Below are positions 22,359 to 34,967 of a stretch of 64,000 nucleotides of DNA, in pieces. How positions within the stretch are numbered: position 1 is the first letter of the stretch; each line of letters opens with the position of its first letter. Made by a program: the position numbers and the translations under genes. This DNA is from Zizania palustris (taxonomy: Eukaryota; Streptophyta; Magnoliopsida; Poales; Poaceae): assembly GCA_019279435.1 (NCBI GenBank), contig JAAALK010000080.1, positions 92,773,108 to 92,837,107 on the forward strand, read 5' to 3'. Under the pieces are notes generated by a model. That model did no database searches. It had not been told where the DNA came from and saw only the letters and a list, made by a program, of their open reading frames with translations.

Positions 22359-24314
22359 GAATTCAGATTAGGTTCAGATTAAGAAGAGAAAGCAAAGCAG
22401 AAGAAAGCTTGGCGGTGGTTGTCAATCCTGAGTATTGTATATAATCCGGCACAAAAACACTTGATGCTACGCACAACAATGAAGAACATGAGTTTCCAGG
22501 GCTTAAGCAAATTACTCACAGCAAAATGAAAATCCACAGAAAACTGCAAGCAGCACTCTGTATAGCACAAGAAATTGTCATTTGCCGGATGATGAACAAC
22601 AGTAGCAACTCAGAATTCAGAAGGGAAAAGAAGCAGTAGCATCAATTGATCTAAACACTCAAGATTTAATCCCTATACAATAGTTCATGAGATTCAGTAT
22701 TGTCGAGTGTTTAAAATAGCTACAAAATCAGAGATCAATAAGCCGACAATGATCCAGAAGTAAAACTACTAAATAGAAAATTCGAATGCAAAGGCTGCAT
22801 GATGTTTGCACAAAAGACAAAGTAGAACAGCAAGACAACGAGGAAAATTTCTTTCACAACAATGATCTGCAGTGATGTCAAGAATGATCAACTGAGAAAG
22901 AAATCTGTAATTGAACCTTGTGCTTGACAATAGATTAGGAACAGAGAACAAATCACATGAGTAAATACCGAAATATATTACTGCACATCGAAACTCTTGC
23001 AGCTGTAGCAAGTTCGGCACAAAAGCACTATTGCTAGGCATGGCACAAATTGATGAACAGAGGCAGTAAAAACCAGCAACCAAAAACCAAACAATGAAAT
23101 CAGCCGAACACCCAAGCAATGAGAGGACGGCTCTGGAAAAATTCCTCTCAATCGGCATACACATCAACAAGCAAAACAATTTCTGGCACTAAACAACTTC
23201 ACGGCAAGTAACCACAAAGAACCGAACAGGAGTTCCCACAAAAAAACAAGATCAAAAAGCCATGAACAGTACATGCTTCAGTGCTTCCAGGCGGTTCAAA
23301 ATAGTGAGAGATGGTGCTGATTCCTGTAGCGAATCCGAGACAAGACAACAGGAGCACGCACGGCAAATGAGAAGAACAGGGAAAATCTAGCCGGTGGCTA
23401 GGATAGAAAAAGCAGGAAGAAAGATGTTTCTAGATAAAATGTTCAGCCCCAAAAGCCCCTCAAAATTGTCCACCCAAAATCTGCTCAAAATGTTCACCTA
23501 ATACCCTAGGCATGGGGTCCTTTATATAGGCAAGTATATCAAGGTATTTTCCAAAATTCCGTTAGGGTTTAATTACAATGTAATTACCTAATTACCCTTG
23601 AGTGTTTTTCAGAATTAAAGATTCAAATAAATATCCAAAAGTCTACACCTATTTTATTACATCATTTAACCTATTCTTTTAGTATTTTTTCAGAATTAAA
23701 AATTCAGAAAATACTAAAAGATTACATTTAATCTAGACGACTAAAAAGAAAAATGAACTCATATTTATTGGAATTTAAACACATTTTACGATACAACGGT
23801 TTTCAGTCAAAACCGACAAAGCCCTCCCGATCGCTGACACGTGTCACCAATCCGCGAACTCGACCGCCAGCAAGTCTCTTCCGCTCTCGATCCCCTCGAG
23901 CCGCCTGATCACTTGCACTAGCCTCCCTTCCGCTGACTTGGTTAACACTCTCTCAATCATCCGTCCGTTCATGTCTTGCTCTATCTCCACATGTACTCTT
24001 GAGATCATCCCCAACTTCACCCGGCCTCCTCGATCCTCTAGCATCAAGCTCCTCGCTTGACCCGTGATCACCCGCCATTGACAGTTGGCTAGCATCTCCA
24101 ACCTGCACACATGAGACAAGCCAAAACACGAATCGCGACGCACACCGATCCCATCGGCACACCGATCCCCTAGGCACACAATCTCCACACACACACACAC
24201 ACCGATCCCATCGGTGCACTATCTCCACATACACATCGATCCCATTGGTGCAAGCAAACAACCAATCACTTATCACCAAGATAAAATCACAGTGCGACCA
24301 CACTTGGTTTCACA
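22359..24314 (-). repeat. Main part of the LTR of Copia element J
   Basis: Continues from 15075 after F. A TATA box (GCCTATATAAAGG on the minus strand) lies at about 23519-23531. The plus-strand end CTTGGTTTCACA matches the LTR edge of K (CTTGGTTTCTCA). A short CA run is at 24184-24198, next to repeated CCGATCCCATCGG-like words (24140-24245). No coding region. Confidence 0.75.
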
Positions 24315-24339
24315 ATCTCCTCCTTGATGAGTGCATTGA
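24315..24339 (-). other. Polypurine tract and internal 3' edge of element J
   Basis: The minus strand reads CTCATCAAGGAGGAGATTG into the LTR start TGTGAAACC, the usual CATCAAGGGGGAGATTG-type junction of plant Copia elements. Element I interrupts right after it. Confidence 0.7.
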
Positions 24340-25594
24340 TGTCACACCCCGATTTTACGAAACCAGGAATTTATTTAATTTCCAGAGAAAAACGATAAAT
24401 ACAAGATATTCATCACAAGACCTCGTACATACGACAAACAAAGTATAGCTCGCAGGCTATTTGATTACACAAAAATTAAAATAAAAGAAACTAAGAAAAT
24501 AATAAACTTGATGAACATCTTCTTCAGGATCGCCATCTCCTTCAGGATCGCTTTCTTGGTTGGGACAGCTATTTCGGACCTCCATCTTCGATGAACTCGT
24601 CATCTAAAACATTTTGTCAATGGGTATGAGTATGAAAGTACACAACAAGCCACCGAGAATGCAATAGTAATGTGGGGTAATAACAAAGGATTGATAAGGG
24701 TTTAAAGTGCGGAAAAGTACATTTTTGAGTTGTAGCATTTAATGTAGTCAAGCTTATTTGTACAGAATAATAAACAAGAATCATCCATCATCACCTAACT
24801 CGAGGAGCCTAGTTGGCCCTCCTCGCTCAGCAGTCCTTACATGCCAATTCATCATACAACACTCGTAATAGTAGACTAACTGCGAGATATCACGCAACCC
24901 ACCCTTGATCACGGGCTCGAATTTTTGAAAAGATTTAAACTCTGATCAGAGGTGTACTTCTGTACCCACAAGGCACTCATCCCTGCACATCGTAGTGTGT
25001 TTAGATGACCCAAGTCACAGAAACTCGTGCCAAAAATCTCAGCATGAGACGCTCCAATCTGATAACACCCACTCTAGGTTTCACCGGTGCGCCAGCGTAC
25101 TGGACAACGTTGCACCCCTTTTACACCGCGTTGGTACAAGCCACCTGCAGGTGCTGCTTGACCCATATCCAAGTGGTGCCTCGAGTTGGAACGCCCCATA
25201 CCTCAGTTACGACTTACCCATTGACTTGTGGTTAGTACGGAAGTGCTTTGCAATGGATTTCGTAGACCAGTCCTTATAGTTCCCCAGGTGCGACTGAGCA
25301 ATGCCCTCGCTTGTACCCAGAATCCACCATGCTAACATACTAAACCATAACTCCATAGTCAATAGAATTCTATGGATGAGAGAAATCACGGGGATCATAT
25401 AATAGAATCAAAGTATCTACGACTCATTTTTATCCTATAGCGGTAGTGTCAGTACATTGGACACTATCTAATAATATTGTTTTTATGGTGACAAGGAGTT
25501 TAGACTCAATAGCATGGCTTGGGTTTGCACATCAAGGTCGGGGATCTAAATAATTATAATGTAAGGCTTTTAATTTGACTAATGCATTTATAAC

Positions 25595-26700
25595 TGTTGA
25601 CACAGAAATACACCCTCGCACTTGGGCCGGTTCGATGTCCAAAAGTATCGCAACGATACCGACGCCGCGTTCCGACTACCCTAGATAGTGACAAGGGATT
25701 TGGAGTCACCAGGCAATCAGATAAATAACTAGTATTTTAATCCAATTGGCCGAAAGTATTGATAGCAATGTAAATAGTACAAAATGACCAAAATACCTGG
25801 AATCGGCCAATTCGGGGGCCGATTCGGAGTAATAGCAGGTGCTGGCCTGAAGGTTCTTCGGGACACCTTCGGCCTCAAACCCGGTCAGACTGGAGGCACA
25901 ACTCCGGTTGGACCGAAGGGTTGCGAAGGGGCTTCGGGTGGTGCCCCGAAGTCAGATGCGAAGCGCGACTCCGGCGATCGGACCGGCGAAGCCTCGTCGG
26001 TCGGACTGACTGTGCTCTCCCGGTCACACTGGGCGAAGGGACCTCCGGACGTCGACCTTCGAGCACGAGGGGCTCCGGCGCGCAGGGCTTCAGAGGGCTC
26101 AGACTTCGGCTTCGGCGTGCCCGGTGCGAAAGATCCTGGTCGGACAAGCAGAGGGCCCTCGGTCAGACTGGTTGTTGCCGACAACGGCGTGACGAGGGAC
26201 TCCGGTCAGACCGGTACCTCAATGCCGGTCGGACCGGGGTAACAGATCCGATCTATTGAGCCTGGGCAACCGTAGCAAACGATCCCCAATTTCCTCCAAA
26301 CTTCGCGAGGATGTTTAGTGAGACAATTGACCTGCAAAAACAATAATAGATCAAACAATTCGGCCAATTGGTATGTCGGGGGGGCTTGAATCGGCCTTCC
26401 CCCTAGTATTTATAGGCGGTGGACTAGTTATCCCTGGCTAGAGATAGAGTTAGATGCGTCCAAAACTCTGTTGAGATAAGTTTTGAGTGAAAATATCTCG
26501 AATCCCACTTGGATCTGAAATCCAGACCCTGGCCGGTCTAACCGAGCCCATGGATCCAGTCTGACCGAACCTAGCCGGTTTGACCTGCCTACCATAGCTG
26601 GTCAGACCGGCCTTTGCCAGGTTGACATATTTTCGGTCAAAACTAATTTTTCCCAGTGTTTTCCTAGTTTGACCATTAATGCCATTTTTTGCTATAAACA
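25595..26700 (-). repeat. 3' LTR of element E (1106 bp)
   Basis: Plus-strand edges TGTTGACACAGAAATACACC and TTGCTATAAACA. TATA-like CGCCTATAAATACTAG (minus) near 26405-26420. Dense in GGTCNGACC words between about 25870 and 26240 and again at 26530-26620. Confidence 0.93.
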
Positions 26701-26716
26701 CATGCCCCCTGCCTTT
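26701..26716 (-). other. Polypurine tract of element E
   Basis: The minus strand reads AAAAGGCAGGGGGCATG directly before LTR start TGTTTATAGC. Confidence 0.75.
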
Positions 26717-26851
26717 TAGCAAACTTAGTGAGCTAAAAGCACGACGGACCTTGGGCGATACCTACAATATCGGCCTTTTAACACTTTAGGCATTTTGCCA
26801 CACACTTGGGAAGTACTTTTTTAAATATCTACCATTCAAAGCCCTTCGAAA

Positions 26852-28545
26852 TCACTCTCCTTGTAAAGACTCTAGGACATATGCGTTGCCCGCAGCGATT
26901 CCGACTACCTTAAAAGGTCCTTCCCAACTAGGCGACCATTTACCGAATCTTGAACTCCTAGTGCCTAATGGAAAAATCATCTTCCATACTAAATCATTGA
27001 TTTGGAACGATTTTGCTTTGACCTTCTTGTTGTAGGCCCTAGCTACTCTTCTTTTATCTCTCTCTATTGCCTCCAGAGCCTTCAACCTCTTATCGGTCAC
27101 CTCTTCTAAATTATCCTTTAGAAGTGTCTCATATTCGTCGACCGATAAGCCATCTTGTTTAAGAAATCTAAGTGAGCCGAGATCCACCTCTACCGGTAGA
27201 ATGACTTCTTGTCCATATACTAACTCATAAGGATTGACTTTAGTGGCACCATGCTTTGCAACTCTACTAGCCCATAAAGCTTCAGAAAGTACCTCATGCC
27301 ACCTTTTTGGGAACTCCTCAATCTTTTTCTTGATCAATTTAATTACAATTTTTTTACTAGACTCGGTCTGGCCATTGGCCTGAGCATAATATGGGGAGGA
27401 ATTTACCAATTTGATCCCATAGTATTCGGCAAAGTCCCTCACCTCTTTAGCGACGAATGAGGTACCTTGGTCCGTATTGAGAGTTTGGGGAATGCCGAAT
27501 CTATGTATAATATGTTTCAAGATGAAATCAATTACCTCATTGTGAGTCATGTTCTTCAGCGGCACGGCCTCGGTCCATCTAGTGAAGTAATCTGTTGCCA
27601 TCAACACGAACCGATGCCCTTTCGAGGACGGAGGGTGAATTTGGCCGATGAAGTCTAAACTCCAATCTCAGAACGGCCATGGTTTAATAATAGGGTTAAG
27701 TGCCAATGCGTGTTGGGGGAGATAATCCCGATGGCAGTTGGAAGCTCGAAGAGCAGTACGGCCCAGGGGGAGGTCACGTCCGGAGGGCTCGGCGCCTTAT
27801 GTCGAAGGTACCTGAGGACCCCGAGGCGTAGGGGCCCCAGGGGTCTCCGGGAGCTCCGAAGCATACAGAAGGGCCCTCAGGCAAAGCGCCCGGCTGAACG
27901 CCGGAGGCCAGCCTTTGAAAGATGCAAAGGCTCCGGGGCGCAACCGTACATCGGGAGGTGACCCGGTCAGGGTAGCCAGGGGACAGGATCGTAACCGCCC
28001 GTGCTGTGTCGGGCGGCCGTTGCTGCGCCCGACACGGTTGATACGCTGTCAGAGTCGCACCTTCCTGTCTGTACTATGTAGCAGCTATTCTTGTCTGTAT
28101 TACAAGCCTGTGTCAGACCGAGTAACGGTTGAGGGGTTTTGGAAGCACCCGACCCTTCTAGGGCGGGTCACCCTATAAATACCCCCCATCTACAGTTGTA
28201 ATAAACACATGATCCGAGAATACAATTTGGGCATTACACTCCATTACTCCCATCCACCAAGAAACCTGTTGGCCCGATCCGTCGTCCCAACAATGCGGGT
28301 GCTAGCTGAATATTCCCAAACTCCTGACAAGCTTTGCACCCTCTATAGTACCTAAAACAGTCTTCAATCATAGTCGGCCAATAAAAACCTGCCCTTTTGA
28401 GCTTCCAACTCATCTTTGGGGCCAACTGATGAGTACCGCAAAGCCCTTCATGTACTTCACTTGCAGCAACTCTAGCTTGATAGGGGTCCAAAGACTTCAA
28501 AAGTACCCCATCAATAGTTCGGCGATACAACACACCATCGAGCAA
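26852..28545 (-). pseudogene. pol: Integrase of element E, split by solo LTR N
   Basis: The zinc-binding HHCC part is at 28545-28298 (VHEGLCGTHQLAPK, CKACQEFG) and the core at 27705-26852. Catalytic D, D and E are seen in MATDYFTRW, NTDQGTSF and NGQTESSKK. The C-terminal part ends with WEGPFKVV and a stop at 26852. The halves are separated by 27711-28292. A stop precedes DWSLDFIG near 27670, readable as CGA to TGA. It cannot be made as one protein. Confidence 0.9.
27711..28292 (+). repeat. Solo LTR N (582 bp) inside E's integrase
   Basis: TGTTGGGGGAGATAATCCC to CCGTCGTCCCAACA, flanked by ATGCG on both sides (27706-27710, 28293-28297). It holds CCCTATAAATACCCCCC near 28170, like the LTRs of the A-D family, so it probably belongs to a related Tat-like group. 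No internal region: LTR-LTR recombination product. Confidence 0.92.
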
Positions 28546-28691
28546 AACAAATTTGAAAGCCTGTCACCGAACTTTCCGATCAACCTTTTGGCTTGGGTTT
28601 CTCAAATATTGGACGATTGGGGTCCTCCAATCATCCTCACTAACTAGAGGAGCAATGGCGAAATTCCCGCTAGAACTGGCTTCAAGATTCA

Positions 28692-30985
28692 TCATTTGGA
28701 CCTACCCCCGAGCACTAAACCTTCCTGACAATGGTCGGTCGGACCGCCCCTGTTGGCCCGGTTAAACCGGCTATTGCCAGTCATCTGACACAATTCGGTA
28801 TGACCATCCTGACATGGTCGGTCAGACCGGGTATGCAAGGACGGTTGAACCGTGCCCACAAAGCCGGTCAGACCGACTATAGGGCCCTCGGGTGTTACAT
28901 GATCTCTAAACATTGGCTTTTCCCACATGCAGAATTTGCCCCTTCTAATTTGATAGCCTGATGCTTGTTGAGCCAAGTCATTTGCAAATGAGTTGGTCTC
29001 TCTAGACACATGAGTAATCTCAAAATCATCAAAGGTAGAAATCAAGTCTAAACACTTATCCAAGTAGCTATTTAGCAAACCATTAAAACATTGAGCAAGC
29101 TTGGCTACTAGTTGCACGACTAGTAATGAATCCCCGTATGCGTGAACATATTTCACACCCATGGAGTTTAACAACTCAAGACCTAGCAATAGGGCTTCGT
29201 ATTCGGCTTGATTATTAGTCGAATGAAATTCCAAACGGGTCGAGGTTTCAAAGCGCATACCACTTGGTGATATGAGTACCACTCCAACACCTTGGCCATT
29301 TTTGCAAGCCGAACCATCGAAGTAAAGTTTCCATGGTAATACTTCAATCAAAGCGACTTCATCTCCCCAATTGACATCCACATGGTGATCTACTATAAAA
29401 TTAGCAATGACTTGGCCTTTCATGGATTTCAATGGTTCATAAGCCAAATCATATTTGATTAACGCATATGCCCACTTGCCGATTCTACCACTTAGAATCG
29501 GCTTTTGTAACATGTATTTTATGACATCTGCTTGGCAAGTGACAATACATGTGCTAGGGAGAAGGTATTGACGTAATTTGGTACACGCATAATAGAGGGA
29601 CAAACATAAACGCTCCACAAACACGTACCTGGTCTCAGCGTCCAGAAGTCGACGACTCAAGAAGGTGACGACGTACTCCTTCCCTTCGACGTCTTGATTC
29701 AAAACGGCCCCAATCACGCTCTCCTCCGCGGCAACATAAAGTCAAAATGGGATCCCAGCCTTCGGCGCCCTTACCACCGGTGGCGTCGATAAGCACTCTT
29801 TGATTTTCTCGAACGCACGTTGCTGGCTTGTCCCCCAAGTGAACTCGGCTTCATTTTTTAGCCGGAGTATTGGGACGAAAGAATCAATTTTGCCAGACAG
29901 GTTGGATATAAAGCGTCGCAAATAATTAACCTTGCCTAGCAATTTCTGTACATCTTTCTTACATGTCGACGCTACGCATCCCCTAATTTTCTCAAGCCTC
30001 TTGGGATCAATTTCGATGCCTCTTTCATGAATCATGAATCCCAAGAACTTACCCACCGACACACCAAAAGCACATTTGAGTGGGTTTATTTTCAAGCCAT
30101 ACCGGCGCATTCTTTCGAAAGCAACATTCAAATCGGCGATGTGGTTCTCCATAGCGTCCGATTTGACCACAATATCATCTATATAAACCTATAACATAAC
30201 CTCTAGCAAGTCATGAAAGATCAAGTTCATGGCATGTTGGTATGTGGCGCCAGCATTCTTTAAACCAAACATCATTACTACCCACTCAAACAAACCGACA
30301 AAACCTGGGCAGCGAAAAGCCGTCCTAAAGACTTCTTCTTCGGCCATAAAGATTTGATTATAACCAGCGTTGCCATCAAGAAAACTTAGTACCTTATGTC
30401 CCGAGGCATCGTTGATCAATATGTCGGCTATCGGCATGGGATGCTCATCTTTTGGAGTAGCCTTGTTTAAATCCCTAAAATCGACACAGATGCGGATCTT
30501 GCCACTCTCCTTCTTCTCGACAGGCACGATGTTGGCGACCCATTCCGCGTACCTGCATGGCCTAATAAAACCTGCTGCTAATAGACGTTCGATCTCTTCT
30601 TTAACTCGGTCATAGATGGCCGAATTGAATCGGCGCGGTGCTGTTTATAAGGCCTAAATCTGGGTTTGATGGGCAGCCGATGCTCAACAAGCTCTCGGTT
30701 TAGCCTGGGCATCTCGCTGTAATCCCATGCAAAGAAATCAACATACGATCAAAGCAACTTTATTACTTCGGCCTTTACATCATTATTCAGACTTTGATTT
30801 ACAAACGTCGGCCTTGGAACACTACCATCTCCTATGTCTACTTGTTCCAAAGGGTCGGCCGACGAGAAGCCTTGTCCTAATTTCTCTACCTGGCTAAAGT
30901 CTTCGATAGCTTCGGGGATACCGTCTTGAGAAGACCGATACTGCTCTACGCGAGACTTTAACCAATCAAGATTAGCGCTAGACAT
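28692..30985 (-). pseudogene. pol: RT and RNase H of element E
   Basis: RT runs from about 30700 (ESGKIRICVDFRDLNKATPK, LSFLDGNAGYNQI) through the catalytic YIDDIVVKS near 30180 to the connection region. RNase H at about 29717-28980 carries KLYFDGSACKNGQGVG, STNNQAEYEALLLGLEL and YGDSLLVV. Stops interrupt just before YIDD (TAG), before LYVAAEE near 29740 (TGA), and upstream of RT. After RNase H a linker of about 150 bp contains in-frame GGTCNGACC words that add HTRSDRPCQDGHTEL-like peptides. L at 60480 is the best local homologue. Confidence 0.9.
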
Positions 30986-31667
30986 TCTCCTATCTTAGAC
31001 ACAACCGAGCCACACTAGCCAGCTTCACGGAAATAGGAACGAACCTCCCCTCTGATACGCTAACAAAGTCATAATCCAAGAGATCTCATCCCGACAAACA
31101 CTCTATCTCATCATGGGCGGCGTCGCCGGATGCATCGGCCAAACTAACATGGCCCTATGTATTGGCATGCACTATCTCAACTTCATCACCATCCCATTGT
31201 AGGAGGCGCTGATGCAAGGTGGATGGTACGCATTGATTTGCGTGGATCTAGTCACGCCCAAGCAATACATTATAGTTACCATGTACATCGACGACGAAGA
31301 AAGCGGTAGGTAGCATCTTATTTCCCACCGTAAGTTCTAGGGACAGTACCCCCTTGGCTTCTGTCGTATCGTCGTTGAAGCTATTGAGGGTGACGTTGGT
31401 CTTTTTTAGGTCGTCTTCGCCTTTACCGAGCTTCCTTAGAAGGGAGTACAACATTAGGTTTACGGTGGCACCACTATCGACAAGCATTCTCGAGATAGGC
31501 TTCCCATCAATCTGTCCCCTTATGTAGAGGGGTCTTAGGTGACGGTTCATATCCCCGGGCTTCTCGAATACGGCGTCTCGTGGACTGAGGTCTAGCTAAG
31601 CGACCCTGGTCTCCTCCTGCAGTGGAGCGAACTCGAAGGGCAACATGATGACGCTGATGTCCATCGT
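30986..31667 (-). pseudogene. pol: Protease of element E and flanks
   Basis: The clean part is 31550-31248: RGQIDGKPISRMLVDSGATV with the catalytic DSG, then SLELTVGNKM and NVLLGRD, a retropepsin-like fold. Downstream towards 30986 the reading frame (LQWDGDEVEIVHANT, YDFVSVSEGRF) is broken by stops; the same region is better preserved in L at 60500-60730. Upstream, SVIMLPFEFAPLQEE and a stop link it to the Gag part. Confidence 0.8.
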
Positions 31668-34600
31668 CTAAGGAGTAGGCCCCTCAGAGACGGGAGTGAA
31701 GTCGTCGTCGAGCAAATAGTCTTCATCGGAGCTAACGACGGGGGCTGAGTCATCGACTATGACCGGCCTGGGTCTCCAGACTTTCTTCATGGTGGGCCAA
31801 GGATGGATCTCCTCAAAAAGTGTGTCTCGTGCCTCCTCGGCCTTCTCTTCTCGTATCTCCTGTGCGCGCAGGCATTGCAACCTCCTCTTTTGTGATTTGG
31901 TCATCCCTGGGGGTGCCCATGATGGCTGAGGACGGGTGCCGGGTGCCACGGTCTTGCTTCTAACACTTTTAGCCGAAGGGGACCTGCTTGTATCGGCCTC
32001 GAGCGCCTTGTGTTTGCCATGAGAGGCCTCCTGGTCCTGATCGGTCGGACCGGTCGTGGCGGGTCGGTCAGACCGGGCTGTGCCGAAAACTGTCGTAATT
32101 TCGGTCGAACCGGCCATAGTATACCGGTCGGACCGAGCTTCTGCTGAGTCTTCGCGCATTCTCATTGGGGTATCCTTCGGGATTGGGACCCCGTGGGATC
32201 CGACCTTGATGATTATAACCTCTGAGGCGTCTCCATCTTCACTCCTTTTGGTGGTATCTCGCGGAGCCCAGTTCTGGGGGACCACGGATAGGCGATGAAC
32301 AATGTTGTTGTCCTGTGCCGGGGTGTAAGTGTTCATAGCCAAATATTGCCCGAAGTTCTCCGGTGGCGGAGGCCAAACCGAAGCCACTGCCCAGCAGTAG
32401 TAGGGTGATGGTATCGGCGCCTCTAGCGGCCTCGTCCACTGAGTGCCGACCCTGTCGGCTAGTTGAGGGTCCAGCCACGTCGATGGTACCTCGGACTAGA
32501 CCAGCGAGGGGTCCTGCCAAGCCGGAGGTATATTAGCCCATGGCGGAGGCGGGCCCGGCCACTGGAGGCCGAATCCCTCTGGGATCTGCAAACCGCTCAG
32601 AGGGGGCGGGTTCGGCCACTGAGGCCCAGACTCATCCGGAGGCTGGAAACCCTCCGAAGGAGGTGGGCCCGACCACTGAGGCTCGAAGCCTCACGGAAAC
32701 AGGGACCAAGCCAGGGGAGGGTTTGGCCAATGAGGCCCGAACCACGCCGGAGGTTGGGACCAACCCGGAGGGGGGTTCGGCCACTGAGGTCCGAACCCTG
32801 TCGGCTGCTGCATCCACTCCGAGGGAGTGTTCGGACCTCGAGGTCCGAACTCATCACTCACAGGACTTGTCCTCCTAGGGGACTTCGACCGTCCCGAAGC
32901 CTGTGGGCGAACACCTTTTCTCTCGGACCTTCGCTGGTGCTTGTCCAAGAGCATTTTGTACATCACCTTCGGCCTTCTATGATGTTTGGCCGGAGATGAT
33001 GACTTAATATTTTCTTTCCACACTCCCACCTCTGGATTCTTTGGTACAAACGTGCGTGTGCGAGCGTCTCCTATGACGATCACCTTTCCCTTAGCCGACT
33101 CGGCCTGCTCTGGCCGAATCAAAATCTTCTTCTCTTCTAGATCGACGGTGTTCATGGGGAAAGGGTCTTTGTCTAATTTCATTTTTTGATTTGCTTCTAT
33201 TTTCAATCGTCCTTCCTCTATGGCCGATTGTACCTGTCGATGAAAAACGTTACAATCGTTAGTGTAGTGAGAGTGTGAGTCATGCCACTTACAGTAGGGA
33301 CGCTTTTTTAACTCGTCGGCGGATGGCGTGACTTGCCCTTTCGGCAGCCGTAGAAGTTGATTTTTCAATAGGAAATCAAATATCTTATCACATTTAGTTA
33401 CGTCGAACGAATATCTAACTTCATAAGGCCGACTCTTAGAGGGAGATGGCTGTAATTCAGAGCGGGTGACAGGTTTAGACTTCGTGCTCCAAGTCCATTC
33501 GGCCGTATAGGTGTCGGCCGGATCCTCTTCTTCCTCAGATTCTTCCTCGTCGGAGTGTCCCATGGTGTGGATCTCAGCCCTTGGTTTGTTAAAAGTTTTG
33601 ACGAATTTTCTATCTCTAGCTCGGCCTTCCTGGACCAGAGCCTGCTGCAATACCTGGCTAACATCCAAGAGGTTTTGATTGTCCATACGCTCCTTAATTT
33701 CTGCCCGTAGGCCATTGCATACTAGATCTGCTAGATCCCTTTCCGATATGTTTAGGCTAAAACATTTATTCCTGGTATCCCTAAAATGTTTAACATACTC
33801 AGAAACACTTTCGCCGGATTTCTGCCTAACTGCTGTGAGGTGTGATAGCCTAAGCTCGGTCTCGCCTGTGTAAAAATAATCATGAAACTTCTGCTCTAGT
33901 TGATCCCATGTTTGGACGGAGTTCGGCGGGAGTGCCGAAAACTAGGTGAACACAGTGCCGGATAACGACAGGGAGAACAATCTGAGTTTTAATGCATCCA
34001 ATCTGCTAGCTTCGCCACATTGTGCTAGAAACTGGCTAACGTGTTCTATTGTAGATTTACTACCTTCACCATCAAATTTCATGAAATCTGGCACTCTATA
34101 GCCACGAGGATATGGAATAGTATCAAAGTGGTCGGGATATGGTTTTCGATAAACCCTAGCTCTATCCCGAGGCACAAAGCCGGTGCATTCCCTAAATAGT
34201 GCACGAATGCGCTCCTCGATATCGTCGTGATCTAATGCTTGCGCGCGCCTTTCATGTGGTGGCGAGACGCGTGGTGGTATATCGACATGCTCTGGCCTAT
34301 GCTGTGGAGTGGGAGTGTGAAGTGGAAGCGGTGGCAACAGAGCAGGCATGGGTGTAGGCAGTGGTGGTACCTGGTAAGCTGGGTTTGCCTATCTATAAGA
34401 GGGGTCATGTGTTTTGGCTGTGGAGGAAGTAGCCAGAAACGTGATGGTTCTTCCGTTATTACCATCGGTTCTGCTGTAGATATGATGTGCTGGCGGAATA
34501 CTAGTAATTGGTGCTGGTGAATCGGCCTCAGTAAAAATGAATCTTCTGAACACTACCGCCATTTGCGAGACGACTGCAGGTTCTAGTTTATTGGCTAGCG

Positions 34601-34931
34601 AAGCACTAACCGCTTGATCAACAGACGCAGTTATCCTATGGTCTACCTATGAGGCGGATAAAGGGGGTGATGACGGGCGTACCTGGGCCAAGTTGAGGTT
34701 GTCGCGCATGACGAAGCCCGAGCACGTATTGATGCAATCTCTGAGCATCAGTTCTTCGAGTTCTCTATTTTTCGCTTCGATCATTTCTCGGTCCTCCTCA
34801 GATATGTCCGCAATGGTGGGTGTTATAATGTTGCGGTCGTCGATGTCTGCGCTTCCCACAATGTTCGTCGGCGATGTAGTGGAGGTATACGTAGTAGACG
34901 TACCTGCCGCTGATGTAGAGGTAGTAGTCAT
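31668..34931 (-). pseudogene. gag: Gag of element E with proline-rich repeats
   Basis: The start is the ATG at 34931 (MTTTSTSAAG), directly after the primer site. Gag core at about 34200-33690 (YRVPDFMKFDGEGS, FHDYFYTGETELRLSHLT). CCHC-like YCKWHDSHSHYTNDC near 33260. Then at 32520-32830 five or six 18-19-residue units around FGPQWPNPPP. Then a linker with RSDRP/GPTD peptides from GGTCNGACC words, and a Lys/Arg- and Asp/Glu-rich tail to 31668. Stops at about 34647, 34395, 33942 (TVFT then stop) and 32693 prevent translation. Confidence 0.82.
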
Positions 34932-34939
34932 GGTTGGCG

Positions 34940-34960
34940 CCGTCCCCAGTGGAGTCGCTA
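34940..34960 (-). other. Probable primer-binding site of element E
   Basis: The minus strand reads TAGCGACTCCACTGGGGAC a few bases inside the LTR end GCGTCAACA. The sequence resembles known plant Gypsy priming sites; the tRNA was not identified. Confidence 0.55.
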
Positions 34961-34967
34961 GAAAGTG

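Larger units (their letters stand above)
14690..24339 (-). mobile_element. Element J: Copia (SIRE/Maximus-like) 3' LTR, split by F and cut by I
   Basis: Minus-oriented. LTR parts are 14690-15075 and 22359-24314, interrupted by element F between two copies of TGCAT. At 24315-24339 the start of the internal region follows (a polypurine tract and CTCATCAAGG), then element I begins. Both ends parallel the LTR of element K (57680-59686): GGACCGGAAACGGCGACC at one end, TGTGAAACC at the other. The left terminal bases are degraded (TATAGGATCGG instead of TGTTGGACCGG). Confidence 0.72.

Noticed and set aside
22380..24200. Short frames in Copia LTR J
   Set aside because: Short, without similarity, and in an LTR with a TATA box; treated as non-coding.
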